From Bradyrhizobium diazoefficiens USDA 110 (GTDB lineage Bacteria > Pseudomonadota > Alphaproteobacteria > Rhizobiales > Xanthobacteraceae): a stretch of 64,000 nucleotides of DNA. Below the pieces are notes generated by a model, which saw nothing but the letters and a program-made list of their open reading frames with translations, was not told the DNA's origin and searched no databases. A program made the translations under genes and the position numbers. Location of the stretch: contig NC_004463.1 of assembly GCF_000011365.1 (NCBI RefSeq), positions 7,116,001 through 7,180,000 on the forward strand. Direction: 5' to 3'. Below, one piece after another: positions 25,321 to 34,000 of the stretch; position 1 is the stretch's first letter, and each line of letters starts with the position of its first letter.

Positions 25321-26109
25321 CTAGCCACGTCCATCCAACGCTGTCGGCCGCCACACCAGCAAGCGCCGCTCCACCAGCGTGACCCCGAAGTCGATCAGGA
25401 TGACGAAGGCCGACAGCACGAACATGCCGGCGAACACGCCGGCGACGTCGAACACGCCTTCGGCCTGCTGGATTAGATAGCCGAGGCCGGCCGCCGATCC
25501 CAAATACTCGCCGACGACGGCGCCGACCACGGCGAAGCCGACCGAGGTGTGCAGCGAGGAGAACATCCAGGACAGCGCCGACGGCCAATAGACGTGCTGC
25601 ATCAGCTGCCGCTCGCTCATGCCGAGCATGCGGCCATTGTCGAGCACGGTGCGACTGACCTCCTTGACGCCCTGATAGACGTTGAAGAACACGATGAAGA
25701 ACACCAGCGTCACGCCGAGCGCGACCTTGGACCAGATGCCGAGGCCGAGCCACAGCGCGAAGATCGGCGCCAGCACCACGCGCGGCAGGGCGTTGACCAT
25801 TTTCACGTAAGGGTCGAACACCGCGGCGACCAGCGGCTGGCGCGCGAACCAGAAGCCGATCAGCACACCGCCGAGCGATCCGATCACGAAGGCAAGGATC
25901 GATTCCGCGAGCGTGATGCCGAGGTGCTTCCAGATCACGCCGGAGGCAAACCACTTCACGATCTGGCTGAACACGTCGAACGGGTTGGAGAAGAAGAACG
26001 GCGGCAGCACGATCTTGCCGAACACGGGGACGGTCGACAGCACCTGCCACAGCACAATGCAGACGACTGCGACCAGGACTTGCAGCGCAAGCAGCGTCGG
26101 GCGCGACAT
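25321..26109 (-). CDS. NitT/TauT-type ABC transporter permease
   Basis: A 262-residue inner-membrane permease of the SsuC/TauC class with six hydrophobic segments and the EAA-type loop VSRTVLDNGRMLGMSERQLMQHVYWPSAL. It starts within the stop codon of the ATPase gene (TGATG). Its likely binding protein is the one at 20204, now separated by the cupin and sigma-factor genes. Substrate unknown. Confidence 0.92.
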   Translation of the reverse strand: MSRPTLLALQVLVAVVCIVLWQVLSTVPVFGKIVLPPFFFSNPFDVFSQIVKWFASGVIWKHLGITLAESILAFVIGSLGGVLIGFWFARQPLVAAVFDPYVKMVNALPRVVLAPIFALWLGLGIWSKVALGVTLVFFIVFFNVYQGVKEVSRTVLDNGRMLGMSERQLMQHVYWPSALSWMFSSLHTSVGFAVVGAVVGEYLGSAAGLGYLIQQAEGVFDVAGVFAGMFVLSAFVILIDFGVTLVERRLLVWRPTALDGRG

Positions 26110-26927
26110 CAGACCGCCTCCGCCGCTTGGGTGGATTGCGCGTAGCCCTTCATCACCTCGTCCTTGAGCACGCTCCAGATCTCGCGGTGGAGCGCATGGA
26201 ATTCCTTGTCCAGGCGCACCTCGAAGATGTCGCGCGGGCGCGGCAAGCCGACGCGCCAGTCGCCGATGATGCGCGAGGACGGCCCCGCCGACATGATCAC
26301 GACGCGGTCGGCGAGCGCGATCGCCTCTTCGAGATCATGGGTCACGAACAGCACCGCCTTGCGGTCGGCGTTCCAGAGATCGAGCAGCAGATTGCCCATC
26401 ACCTGGCGGGTCTGTGCATCGAGCGGCCCGAACGGCTCGTCCATCAGCAGGATCTTGGGATCGCGGATCAGAACCTGCGCCAGCGCCACGCGCTTGCGCT
26501 GGCCGCCCGAGAGCATGTGGGGATAGCGGCCCGCGAAGGCGCCGAGGCCCACGGACGTCAGCCATTTCTGCGCCCGCGGCAGCGCCTCGGCGCGCGGCGT
26601 GCCCTTGATCTCGAGCCCGATCGCGACGTTGTCGAGCGCGGTCTTCCAGGGGAACAGCGCATCGGCCTGGAACAGATAGCCGGCATCCCGGTTCAGCCCC
26701 GCGAGCGGCCGGTCGAAGATCTTGACGCTTCCGGCCGCCGGCTTCAGCAGCCCGGCCGCGACGTTGAGCAGCGTCGATTTCCCGCAGCCGGTCGGGCCGA
26801 CGATGGCGACGAACTCGCCCTGCGCGACCGAAAGATGCGCCTTCTCCACCGCCGTATAGACCCGTCCGTCCCCCAGCCGGAACGCAACCTTGGCATCTTC
26901 CAGCGCCACCGCCGTAGGCGTTGTCAT
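26109..26927 (-). CDS. NitT/TauT-type ABC transporter ATPase
   Basis: A 272-residue ATP-binding subunit of the SsuB/TauB class: Walker A GPTGCGKSTL, Q-loop GYLFQADALFPWKT, signature LSGGQRKRVALAQ, Walker B ILLMDEPFGPLD and the H-loop FVTHD. The ATG after GGAGGGAACAC was chosen over one 18 codons upstream. It is the first gene of the pair with the permease, and is divergent from the osmoprotectant-type transporter. Confidence 0.93.
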   Translation of the reverse strand: MTTPTAVALEDAKVAFRLGDGRVYTAVEKAHLSVAQGEFVAIVGPTGCGKSTLLNVAAGLLKPAAGSVKIFDRPLAGLNRDAGYLFQADALFPWKTALDNVAIGLEIKGTPRAEALPRAQKWLTSVGLGAFAGRYPHMLSGGQRKRVALAQVLIRDPKILLMDEPFGPLDAQTRQVMGNLLLDLWNADRKAVLFVTHDLEEAIALADRVVIMSAGPSSRIIGDWRVGLPRPRDIFEVRLDKEFHALHREIWSVLKDEVMKGYAQSTQAAEAV

Positions 26928-27025
26928 GTGTTCCCTCCGAATTTGGTCCGATGCCTTAACCGCTCGCGCGGCCAAGTTCAATCAATCCGCCAAGCGTGCT
27001 ACGCATGGGCTTCGTCGCCTCCTTC

Positions 27026-27048
27026 ACCCTCCCCTGGAGGGGGAGGGT
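27026..27048. repeat. Short perfect palindrome just before a start codon
   Basis: ACCCTCCCC and GGGGAGGGT form a 9-bp perfect stem with a 5-nt loop, ending 3 nt before the AAGGA ribosome site of the gene at 27057. From memory this CCCTCCCCTGGAGGGG motif recurs in alphaproteobacterial intergenic DNA. Confidence 0.6.
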
Positions 27049-27056
27049 AAGGAAGA

Positions 27057-27854
27057 GTGAGCCCCGTCCTGATGCCTTCCAAGCCCGCCATCAGCTATTC
27101 CCATGTCACCAAGAGCTTCGGCTCCCTCAAGGCCGTGGACAACGTGTCGCTGGACATCGCCGAGGGCGAGTTTGTGGCCATCGTCGGCGGCTCGGGCTCG
27201 GGCAAGACCACGCTGCTGCGGCTTGCCAACCGGCTGATCGAGGCGGATCTCGGCACCATCACGGTCGAGGCCGAGGACGTGCAAAACATCGATCCGGTCG
27301 CGCTGCGGCGCCGGATCGGCTACGTCTTCCAGAGCGGCGGGCTGTTCCCGCACTTGAGCGTCGCCGACAATATCGGGATCACGCCGAAACTGCTGGGCGC
27401 ACCGGCAGCGGATATCGCAGCGCGGGTCGACGAATTGCTGGAGCTCGTGCAGCTCGACCGTGCCGCGCATCGTGACCGGCTGCCCGAGGCGCTCTCGGGC
27501 GGCCAGCGCCAGCGCGTCGGCGTGGCGCGGGCGCTCGCGGCAAAGCCCCGCATCGTGCTGATGGACGAGCCGTTCGGCGCGCTCGATCCCCTCACCCGCG
27601 ACGCGCTCGGCGACGACTATCGCTCGCTGCATCGCAGGCTCGGCCTGACCACGGTCATGATCACGCATGACATGACTGAGGCGATCCTGCTCGCCGACCG
27701 CATCGCGGTGATGCGCGGCGGCAAGCTGCTCGCGCAGGGCACACCCGGGGAGCTCTCCACGAGCACCGACGCCTATGTGCTGGAGCTGCTGCGCACGCCG
27801 CGGCGCCAGGTCGAGCGGCTGAACGCGCTGCTGCCGCAGAGCGGTGCGGCATGA
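27057..27854 (+). CDS. Glycine betaine/osmoprotectant-type ABC transporter ATPase
   Basis: A 265-residue ATP-binding subunit of the ProV/OpuCA class, without the C-terminal CBS domains that sense ionic strength in OpuA/OpuC. Walker A GGSGSGKTT, Q-loop YVFQSGGLFPHLSV, signature LSGGQRQRVGVARAL, Walker B IVLMDEPFGALDP and H-loop MITHD are intact. GTG 27057 has AAGGA upstream; ATG 27072 lacks a ribosome site. It overlaps the next gene by 4 bp (ATGA). Confidence 0.92.
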   Translation: MSPVLMPSKPAISYSHVTKSFGSLKAVDNVSLDIAEGEFVAIVGGSGSGKTTLLRLANRLIEADLGTITVEAEDVQNIDPVALRRRIGYVFQSGGLFPHLSVADNIGITPKLLGAPAADIAARVDELLELVQLDRAAHRDRLPEALSGGQRQRVGVARALAAKPRIVLMDEPFGALDPLTRDALGDDYRSLHRRLGLTTVMITHDMTEAILLADRIAVMRGGKLLAQGTPGELSTSTDAYVLELLRTPRRQVERLNALLPQSGAA

Positions 27855-29407
27855 GCCTCTTCACCGATCCACGCTGGGGCGAGGCGCTGTCGCATCTGCC
27901 CGACTATCTCGGCAACCATGTGCGGGTGAGCCTGGCCGCGCTGGCGCTCGGCCTCGCCATCAGCCTGCCGCTGGCGATCCTGACACGCAACCGCCCGGCG
28001 CCGCGCGGCATCCTGCTCGCGCTCGCCAGCATCGTGCAGACCGTGCCGGGACTGGCGCTGCTCGCGCTGTTCTATCCGTTGTTGCTGGCGGCGGCGTCCC
28101 TGACGCTCGCCTGGTTCGGAATCTCCTTCTCGGCGTTCGGCTTCCTGCCGGCGATGCTGGCGCTGGCGCTGTATTCGATGCTGCCGGTGCTGCGCAACGG
28201 CATCACCGGGCTGAACGGCATCGACCCGGCGCTGATCGAAGCCGCTGAGGGCGTCGGCATGACCGCGCGGCAGTCGCTCGTCCTGGTCGAGCTGCCGCTG
28301 GCGCTGCCGGTGATGATGGCGGGCATCCGCACCGCCGCGGTCTGGGTGATCGGCACCGCGACGCTCTCGACCCCGATCGGGCAGACCAGCCTCGGCAACT
28401 ACATCTTTGCCGGGCTCCAGACCCAGAACTGGGTATTCGTGCTGTTCGGCTGCCTTGCCTCCGCCCTGCTGGCGCTCGCCGTCGATCAGTTGCTCGGCCT
28501 GATCGAGAGCGGCCTGCGCCGCCGCAGCCGCCTGCGCACCGGGTTCGGCGCGGTCGGGATCGCGGCACTGGTCGCCGCAACGCTGGTGCCGACGATGGGC
28601 CGCTCGTCGCAGGGCTATGTCGTCGGGGCCAAGACGTTTGCCGAGCAATATGTGCTGTCCGCGTTGATGAGGGACCGCCTCCAGGCGGCGGGCCTGCCGG
28701 CCACCGCGCGGTCCGGCCTCGGCTCCAGCGTGATCTTCGGGGCGTTGAAGGCGGGCGACATCGACCTCTATGTCGATTATTCCGGCACGCTCTGGGCCAA
28801 CCAGCTGCATCGCACCGACATCAAGCCGCGCGCCGAACTGCTCGCGGAGCTGAAGACAGCCCTCACGAAGGAGAACATCACCCTGCTCGGCGAGCTCGGC
28901 TTCGAGAATGCCTATGCGCTGGTGATCCCGAAAAAGCGCGCCGAGGCGCTTGGCATCCGCACCATCGCCGATCTCGCCGCGCACGCATCGGCGCTGTCGA
29001 TTGCCGGCGACTACGAGTTCTTCTCGCGCCCCGAATGGGCGGCGCTGCAAAAGGCCTACGGCCTTCAATTCCGCGCCCAGCGCCAGATGCAGCCGGATTT
29101 CATGTATGCGGCGGTCGCCAGCGGCGAGGTCGACGTCATCGCCGGCTACACCAGCGACGGGCTGATCGCGAAATACGACCTCGTTGTGCTCGACGATCCC
29201 AGGCACGCGATCCCGCCCTACGATGCGATCCTGCTGCTCGCACCCAAGCGCGCCGGCAACGAGCGATTGCAGGCCGCGCTCAGACCGCTGCTCGGCAAGA
29301 TCGACATCGCCACCATGCGCGAGGCCAATTTGCGCGCCAGCGGCAACGACGCGAATTCGTCGCCGGATGCGGTGGCGAAGTGGCTGTGGGGGAAGGTGGG
29401 CGGGTAG
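27851..29407 (+). CDS. Fused ABC permease and substrate-binding protein (osmoprotectant type)
   Basis: A 518-residue fusion. Residues 1 to about 215 form the permease, with an EAA-like loop IDPALIEAAEGVGMTARQSLVLVELPLALP. After a further membrane segment at about 235-255, the rest is an OpuAC/ProX-type binding domain beginning QGYVVGAKTFAEQYVLSALM and containing GDIDLYVDYSGTLWANQLH and SGEVDVIAGYTSDG. The binding domain thus stays tethered to the channel. Such fusions are known for OpuA/OpuC-like systems for glycine betaine, choline or carnitine; the exact ligand is unknown. Cotranscribed with the ATPase gene. Confidence 0.93.
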   Translation: MSLFTDPRWGEALSHLPDYLGNHVRVSLAALALGLAISLPLAILTRNRPAPRGILLALASIVQTVPGLALLALFYPLLLAAASLTLAWFGISFSAFGFLPAMLALALYSMLPVLRNGITGLNGIDPALIEAAEGVGMTARQSLVLVELPLALPVMMAGIRTAAVWVIGTATLSTPIGQTSLGNYIFAGLQTQNWVFVLFGCLASALLALAVDQLLGLIESGLRRRSRLRTGFGAVGIAALVAATLVPTMGRSSQGYVVGAKTFAEQYVLSALMRDRLQAAGLPATARSGLGSSVIFGALKAGDIDLYVDYSGTLWANQLHRTDIKPRAELLAELKTALTKENITLLGELGFENAYALVIPKKRAEALGIRTIADLAAHASALSIAGDYEFFSRPEWAALQKAYGLQFRAQRQMQPDFMYAAVASGEVDVIAGYTSDGLIAKYDLVVLDDPRHAIPPYDAILLLAPKRAGNERLQAALRPLLGKIDIATMREANLRASGNDANSSPDAVAKWLWGKVGG

Positions 29408-29427
29408 GCCTGCGCTATTTATTCGGT

Positions 29428-29544
29428 GTCGTCCTGGCGAAGGCCAGGACCCATTACCCCAAGGCTTGGTTATGTGGACGGTACTAGCAGCTCGTTCGAT
29501 TTGATAGATCACGCGGTACGGGTCCTGGCCTTCGCCAGGACGAC
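29428..29544. repeat. Intergenic repeat with 25-bp perfect inverted termini
   Basis: The 25 nt at 29428-29452 (GTCGTCCTGGCGAAGGCCAG...) are repeated exactly, inverted, at 29520-29544, enclosing 67 bp. Each arm is itself near-palindromic (CCTGGCGAAGGCCAGG). It lies between convergent genes and may end transcription from both sides. I recall this CGTCCTGGCGAAGGCCAGGAC unit as dispersed in Bradyrhizobium. Confidence 0.8.
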
Positions 29545-29599
29545 ATTGGAGAGACATGGACGCTCCAAAAAACGCCCCCTCGCAAAACGCGTCAGAACG

Positions 29600-31312
29600 C
29601 TACAGCCCCCGGATCATCCCCGCATTGATCAGCAGCCGGTTGAGCCGCCGCGCCTCGGCGCCGTCCTTGCAGCCGTAGAAGATGCCCTTGCAGCGGAGCA
29701 TGATGTCCTTTTGCACGGCGAAGGACGGGTCGAGCGGGATGCCGGCCGCTTCCTGGATCACCAGCGGCAGATAGGACCCGTCGATCGTGTCCATCACGGC
29801 TTCGCTCTTCACTGGCTCGAAATTGACGGCGTCGATCGCGTAGTAGGTCGCGTAGAGACGCGGATCGTAGGCGTCGAGCTTCTTGCCGATGGCGCCTTCG
29901 TCGAGCCCGGGCTCGAGGATGTTCGGCGCAAACTCGGGCTGATGATCGCCATAGCGCACGATCAGGAAGGGCTCGCCGGGAAACGTCTTCTTCAGCCCCG
30001 CGACGAAAGCCCTGTACTGCTCGGCGCTCATCGCCTGCCGGCGCAGATATTCGTCGATGGACGCCACATTGCCCGGCGCGCGCCAGTTCGGCAGCAAATC
30101 GGGACGGAAGCGCGTCTCCCAGGGGAAATGATTGGCGCCGAGATAGATGAAGGTGAACAGCGGCTTGTTCGGCGTCCGCTCACCCATCAACCGGAGCGCC
30201 TTGTCGTAGAAGAACGAGTCCGGTTCGACGTCCTTGGCGCCGAGGTCCTTGGAATCGAGGAAGCGTTCGACGCCGGTCGTCATCTGGAAGCTGCGTGCGC
30301 CCATGAAACCGCCATAGGCGGGATAGAGCGACAGGGTGTCGTAGCCGCAGCGGCGCAGCGCCAGCGGCAGGCCGCGCTCGACGCGGCCGGTTGCGATGCG
30401 CGTCACGAAATACGCGAAGCGGCCGAACGAGCGCGAGGAGAGGCCGGCGAGCACATTGTACTCGGTGAACCAGCTCGGCCCGCCATTGCTCTCGGCCAGA
30501 AACGTGCGCTGCTTGCCGTCCCATGACTTGAAGTGGCTGCCATAGCCCTGCGGCACCTTGATGCCCTGGGCGGCGCGGATGTCGAAGCTCGATTCATCAT
30601 GGATCATGATGATGTTCGGCCGGCGGCCCGCAGGGTGGCAGGCGTCCACCAGCGGCATGTTGAGCCGCTCGTTGGTCGAGGCGGCCGATTCCATGAAGCC
30701 GTACTGCGCGAAGTCGGACACCGCGCTGACGCCGGAGCGGAAGAACTTCGAGAGATAGCCGTCGTCGTAATAGCCCCGCCAGGCCTCGTCCGGATGATAG
30801 AGCGAATAGCCGACCAGCGCGGCAAGACAGGCGAGCTTGCAGGCGAGCGCCGGCAGGCGGCGGATGCGGAACGGATCGAGCCACCACAGCGCATACATAA
30901 GCGGCAACGTGACGAGACCGGCCAGGATCACCGACCAGCGCAAATTCGGGAAGATCGTGAACAGGAACGCGACGGTGTCGCGGTCGATCATCATCAGGTC
31001 GATGAAGTTGACCGTCATCTGCACGACGTCGTGCTTGAGCCGCGACAGCAGCACCAGCACGACGACCAAGGTCAGCGACAGCGCGCCCGACAGCGCCGGC
31101 CGGCGCAGCAGCGTGATCCAGAAGAAATTGAGGATGCCCCAGGCGAGCGCGAAGGAGAGGCGCGAGCCGAAATCGGTCTCGGTCTCGTACATCAGCGCGA
31201 GCGCCGCCAGATGCGGCGCGGCGACCGCGAGCAGCCGCCAGATGCCGAGCGCGGCAACGCTCGCGAGCACGGCAGTCGTGGCAGAAGGACCTGGATTGGG
31301 CGCGGACGCCAT
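29600..31312 (-). CDS. Membrane sulfatase-family (LTA synthase / phosphoethanolamine transferase-like) protein
   Basis: A 570-residue inner-membrane protein: about five N-terminal hydrophobic segments followed by a periplasmic alkaline-phosphatase-fold domain. The nucleophile region is PNIIMIHDESSFDIR (Glu metal ligand, Ser or Thr-equivalent next to it) and a C-terminal metal site is RYGDHQPEF. Related enzymes move phosphoglycerol or phosphoethanolamine onto envelope glycans or lipids, and a cyclic-glucan or LPS modification role is possible (inference). The start is uncertain: ATG 31312 lacks a clear ribosome site, and the frame is open 34 codons upstream. Four or more Cys near the C-terminus suggest disulfides. 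Confidence 0.85.
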   Translation of the reverse strand: MASAPNPGPSATTAVLASVAALGIWRLLAVAAPHLAALALMYETETDFGSRLSFALAWGILNFFWITLLRRPALSGALSLTLVVVLVLLSRLKHDVVQMTVNFIDLMMIDRDTVAFLFTIFPNLRWSVILAGLVTLPLMYALWWLDPFRIRRLPALACKLACLAALVGYSLYHPDEAWRGYYDDGYLSKFFRSGVSAVSDFAQYGFMESAASTNERLNMPLVDACHPAGRRPNIIMIHDESSFDIRAAQGIKVPQGYGSHFKSWDGKQRTFLAESNGGPSWFTEYNVLAGLSSRSFGRFAYFVTRIATGRVERGLPLALRRCGYDTLSLYPAYGGFMGARSFQMTTGVERFLDSKDLGAKDVEPDSFFYDKALRLMGERTPNKPLFTFIYLGANHFPWETRFRPDLLPNWRAPGNVASIDEYLRRQAMSAEQYRAFVAGLKKTFPGEPFLIVRYGDHQPEFAPNILEPGLDEGAIGKKLDAYDPRLYATYYAIDAVNFEPVKSEAVMDTIDGSYLPLVIQEAAGIPLDPSFAVQKDIMLRCKGIFYGCKDGAEARRLNRLLINAGMIRGL

Positions 31313-31492
31313 CGACGACACGCAACAGCTGGTCCGGCACGATGATCCTAGCCGTCTGGCCGGCCCGAAGGCGACTAGGGCGTCCGGCGCAGCCGGAAGC
31401 CTGCACCGTGTCATAAAACTGTAACGGAACAGTCAAGGACAGGCAACGCGCGCCGCGATCCGACCTTCGCTTATTCCTGGCGGCGGGCGACG

Positions 31493-32146
31493 CTAGCGCC
31501 TGGCAATCCCGGCGATGAACAGGTCGATGACCCCTTCCGCCATCCGCTCGACCTCCCCCTCCTCCACGCCCCAGCGCGGAAAGTGGCCATCGAGATTCAT
31601 CCGGGCAAAACCGTAGACCAGGGCGCGACCGGCGATCTGGATGCGCTTGAGGTCGGCCGACGGCAGCAGGCCCTGCTCCGCCGCCTCGGCCAGCATCTGC
31701 TCCGTCAGGGCGATTAGCTCGGCATTGTCGCGCGTCAGCTCCGCGGAGCTGCCATGGGCGAAATAGCGCCCCGTGGAGATGATCTCGAAATGTGCGGGAT
31801 TGCGCATCGCCCAGCGCAGATAGGCAAGGCCGAAGGCGCGGAAGCGGCCGAGCGGATCGGCGGCCGGAGCCTCGCCCAGCGCCTTCTCGATCTCCGCACG
31901 AAAGCGCCGCTGCGCCTCCCCGGCCACCGCCGCCATCAGCGCGTCGCGGTTGGGGAAGTGCCGGAACGGCGCGCCCGGCGATACCGCGGCCCGGCGCGCG
32001 GCCTCGCGCACGGAGACCTCGGCGCCTTCGGCCGCCAGTTGCAGCGCAGCATCGATCAGCACGCGGCGAAGGTCGCCGTGGTGGTACGGCCGGGCCTGGG
32101 ATGTTTGGCGGCGCGCGCGCGGCCTGGAGGTCTGACGGGCGGGCAT
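31493..32146 (-). CDS. TetR/AcrR-family transcriptional regulator
   Basis: A 217-residue repressor-type regulator. The N-terminal helix-turn-helix is LIDAALQLAAEGAEVSVREAARRAAVSPGAPFRHFPNRDALMAAV, and the C-terminal ligand domain carries FGLAYLRWAMRNPAHFEIIS, as in the TetR_C WHG-type group. The chosen ATG has GAAGG upstream. It is divergent from a membrane reductase-like gene; two 17-bp palindromes between them fit a TetR operator, implying control of both genes. Confidence 0.93.
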   Translation of the reverse strand: MPARQTSRPRARRQTSQARPYHHGDLRRVLIDAALQLAAEGAEVSVREAARRAAVSPGAPFRHFPNRDALMAAVAGEAQRRFRAEIEKALGEAPAADPLGRFRAFGLAYLRWAMRNPAHFEIISTGRYFAHGSSAELTRDNAELIALTEQMLAEAAEQGLLPSADLKRIQIAGRALVYGFARMNLDGHFPRWGVEEGEVERMAEGVIDLFIAGIARR

Positions 32147-32175
32147 CGGGCCTTCTAGCATCACCCGAACGTGAA

Positions 32176-32192
32176 TGTAAGCAGCGATTACA
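32176..32192. promoter_or_regulatory. TetR operator candidate 1
   Basis: TGTAAGCAGCGATTACA: arms TGTAAGC and GATTACA differ from a perfect palindrome at one position, 30 bp before the TetR gene start. Its centre is 43 bp (about four helical turns) from that of the second site. Confidence 0.65.
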
Positions 32193-32218
32193 CCATTGAC
32201 GGATATGCCGGCCATAAA

Positions 32219-32235
32219 TGTAATCGATGATTACA
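32219..32235. promoter_or_regulatory. TetR operator candidate 2
   Basis: TGTAATCGATGATTACA: perfect 7-bp arms around GAT, just upstream of the ribosome site of the membrane reductase gene. It matches the first site at 15 of 17 positions. Confidence 0.7.
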
Positions 32236-32252
32236 TAAGGGAGGAGACCATC

Positions 32253-32873
32253 ATGTCACAACGTCAAAGCTGGCTCGAAGGCTGGAGGCTGCTGGCCGCC
32301 CTCACCCTCAGCCTGATCGTCCTCAGCCTGTGGATCGCCTCGATGCGGCAATTCGAGGTCGAGGGCGTGCGGATGGTGATCCGCTTCACCGCGCGCAGCT
32401 CGCTCATGCTGTTCTGTCTCGCCTTCGGCGCCGCGGCTCTCGCCCGGCTCTGGCCCAATGCCTGGACGCGCTGGCAGCGCCGCAACCGCCGCTATCTGGG
32501 CTTGAGCTTCGCCGCCTCCCACGCAATCCACGCGGTTGCGATCGTCGCGTTCGCCAACATGGATCCGGCCGGCTTTGCGGAGGCGACCTCGGCCGCCTCC
32601 TACATCTTCGGCGGCATCGGCTATGCCTTCATCATCGCGATGAGCGCGACCTCGTTCGACCGCACCGCCGCGCTGCTCGGGCCCCGCGCCTGGCGCGCGC
32701 TGCACCTCACAGGGGGCTATTACCTCTGGCTCCAGTTCATGGTGTCGTTCGGCAAGCGCGTGCCGGCGATGCCGCTCTATGCCGCCTTCCTCCTTCCGCT
32801 GCTCGCCGTGATGGCGCTGCGGCTGATCGCAATGGCCGCCCATCCGCGCGGACGGACCGTCGCGGCGCGCTGA
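32253..32873 (+). CDS. Ferric-reductase-like multi-span membrane protein
   Basis: A 206-residue membrane protein with about six hydrophobic segments. Conserved His in SFAASHAIHAVAIV and ALHLTGGYYLWLQF could bind b-type haem as in the ferric-reductase/NOX-like membrane domain and MsrQ. There is no flavin or NADH domain, so electrons would come from a partner. The ATG has GGGAGGAG upstream. It is divergent from the TetR gene with palindromic sites between them, so it is the likely target of that regulator. Confidence 0.8.
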   Translation: MSQRQSWLEGWRLLAALTLSLIVLSLWIASMRQFEVEGVRMVIRFTARSSLMLFCLAFGAAALARLWPNAWTRWQRRNRRYLGLSFAASHAIHAVAIVAFANMDPAGFAEATSAASYIFGGIGYAFIIAMSATSFDRTAALLGPRAWRALHLTGGYYLWLQFMVSFGKRVPAMPLYAAFLLPLLAVMALRLIAMAAHPRGRTVAAR

Positions 32874-32882
32874 AGCGGGGCG

Positions 32883-33734
32883 TCACCCCTGCGGCAACAG
32901 CCCAAGCTGCTTGGCGATGATCCGATCGAGCGTCCGTTTCGGCAGCACGGCCCCGATCAGATGCCGCATCGGGTTGGGCGTGATCTGGTAGCGCACCTTG
33001 GGGCTTGCCGCGGTCAGCGCCTCGAACACGATCTCGGCGATGCGCTCGGCGGGCAGGCCCTTCGCGCCGAGCGCCATCATGAACGCCATGACCTTGTTGA
33101 GCGCCGGCAGATAGGGCGAGTTCTGGTAGACGGAGAGATCGATCTCTTCAGCCTTGCTCCAGATCGGCGTCTTCACCGCGCCGGGGGCGACGATGATGAC
33201 GTCGATGCCGAACAGCATCAGCTCGCGGCGCAGGCTTTCCGACAGTCCCTCGATCGCGTGCTTGGAGGTGCAGTAGGGCGCCGACAGCGGATTGCCGTTC
33301 TTGCCTGCGACCGAGCTGATCATCACGATCCGCCCCTTCGGCCCCTTCAGCGACGGGTCCGCGCCGAGCAGCGGCCCGAAAGCCTGCGTCGCGATCACAG
33401 GGCCGATGACGTTGATGTCCATCTGGCGGCGGAAATCATCGACCGACAATTCGAGCACGGGACCGGCCACCGCGACACCGGCATTGTTGACGAGGCCGGC
33501 CAGCGTCTCGCCGCCCAGCGCCTCGCGGACGTTTCGCGCAGCAGCGAGGACTGCCGCCTCGTCGGTGACGTCGAACAGGACCGGTGTGAAGTTGGCGCCG
33601 AACTCACCCGTGAGCCGGTCGGCGTCGGCCTGCTTGCGGACGCTGCCGAACACGCGATAGCCGCGCCCGACCATGAATTTCGCAATGGCCCAGCCGATGC
33701 CGGTGGACGCGCCGGTGACGACGACAGATCGCAT
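32883..33734 (-). CDS. SDR-family oxidoreductase
   Basis: A 283-residue short-chain dehydrogenase: cofactor motif VVTGASTGIGWAIAK, NNAG in LVNNAGVAVAGPV, catalytic Ser in MISSVAG and the YxxxK pair in APYCTSKHAIEGLSESLR. An Arg and Lys after the first strand (VRKQADADR) suggest NADP(H). The long C-terminal region KVRYQITPNPMRHLIGAVLP is like sterol/retinol-type SDRs. I use ATG 33734 with GGGGA 6 nt upstream; ATG 33740 is also possible. Its 3' end is convergent with the reductase gene, 10 bp apart. Substrate unknown. Confidence 0.9.
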   Translation of the reverse strand: MRSVVVTGASTGIGWAIAKFMVGRGYRVFGSVRKQADADRLTGEFGANFTPVLFDVTDEAAVLAAARNVREALGGETLAGLVNNAGVAVAGPVLELSVDDFRRQMDINVIGPVIATQAFGPLLGADPSLKGPKGRIVMISSVAGKNGNPLSAPYCTSKHAIEGLSESLRRELMLFGIDVIIVAPGAVKTPIWSKAEEIDLSVYQNSPYLPALNKVMAFMMALGAKGLPAERIAEIVFEALTAASPKVRYQITPNPMRHLIGAVLPKRTLDRIIAKQLGLLPQG

Positions 33735-34000
33735 GGTCATTCCCCAAAAGTTCCCGCGATCATGCAGGAGGAAGGCACCGGTGCGCAATGCCGCCCAGCT
33801 CTCAAGCAGGCGCGGCAGATGTCGGTTCTTAGGATGAAGCGGCGCGCGAACGTCGGGAAATGAGATTGTTTGCGCCTTGAAAAGGCGGATGAAGAGCCGA
33901 ATCCTTGTCTCTGAAGGCGCCGAGCTTTTGGCGATCGCGAAATTCTGAAAAAATCTGAAAAACGGCGCGAGACCAGGAATGTGGTTTGGGTTCGCGTCCG

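Noticed and set aside
27773..29557. 594-codon ORF antisense to the fused permease/binding protein
   Set aside because: Low-complexity Gln/Arg/Gly composition and no motif; the plus-strand gene has intact transporter features.
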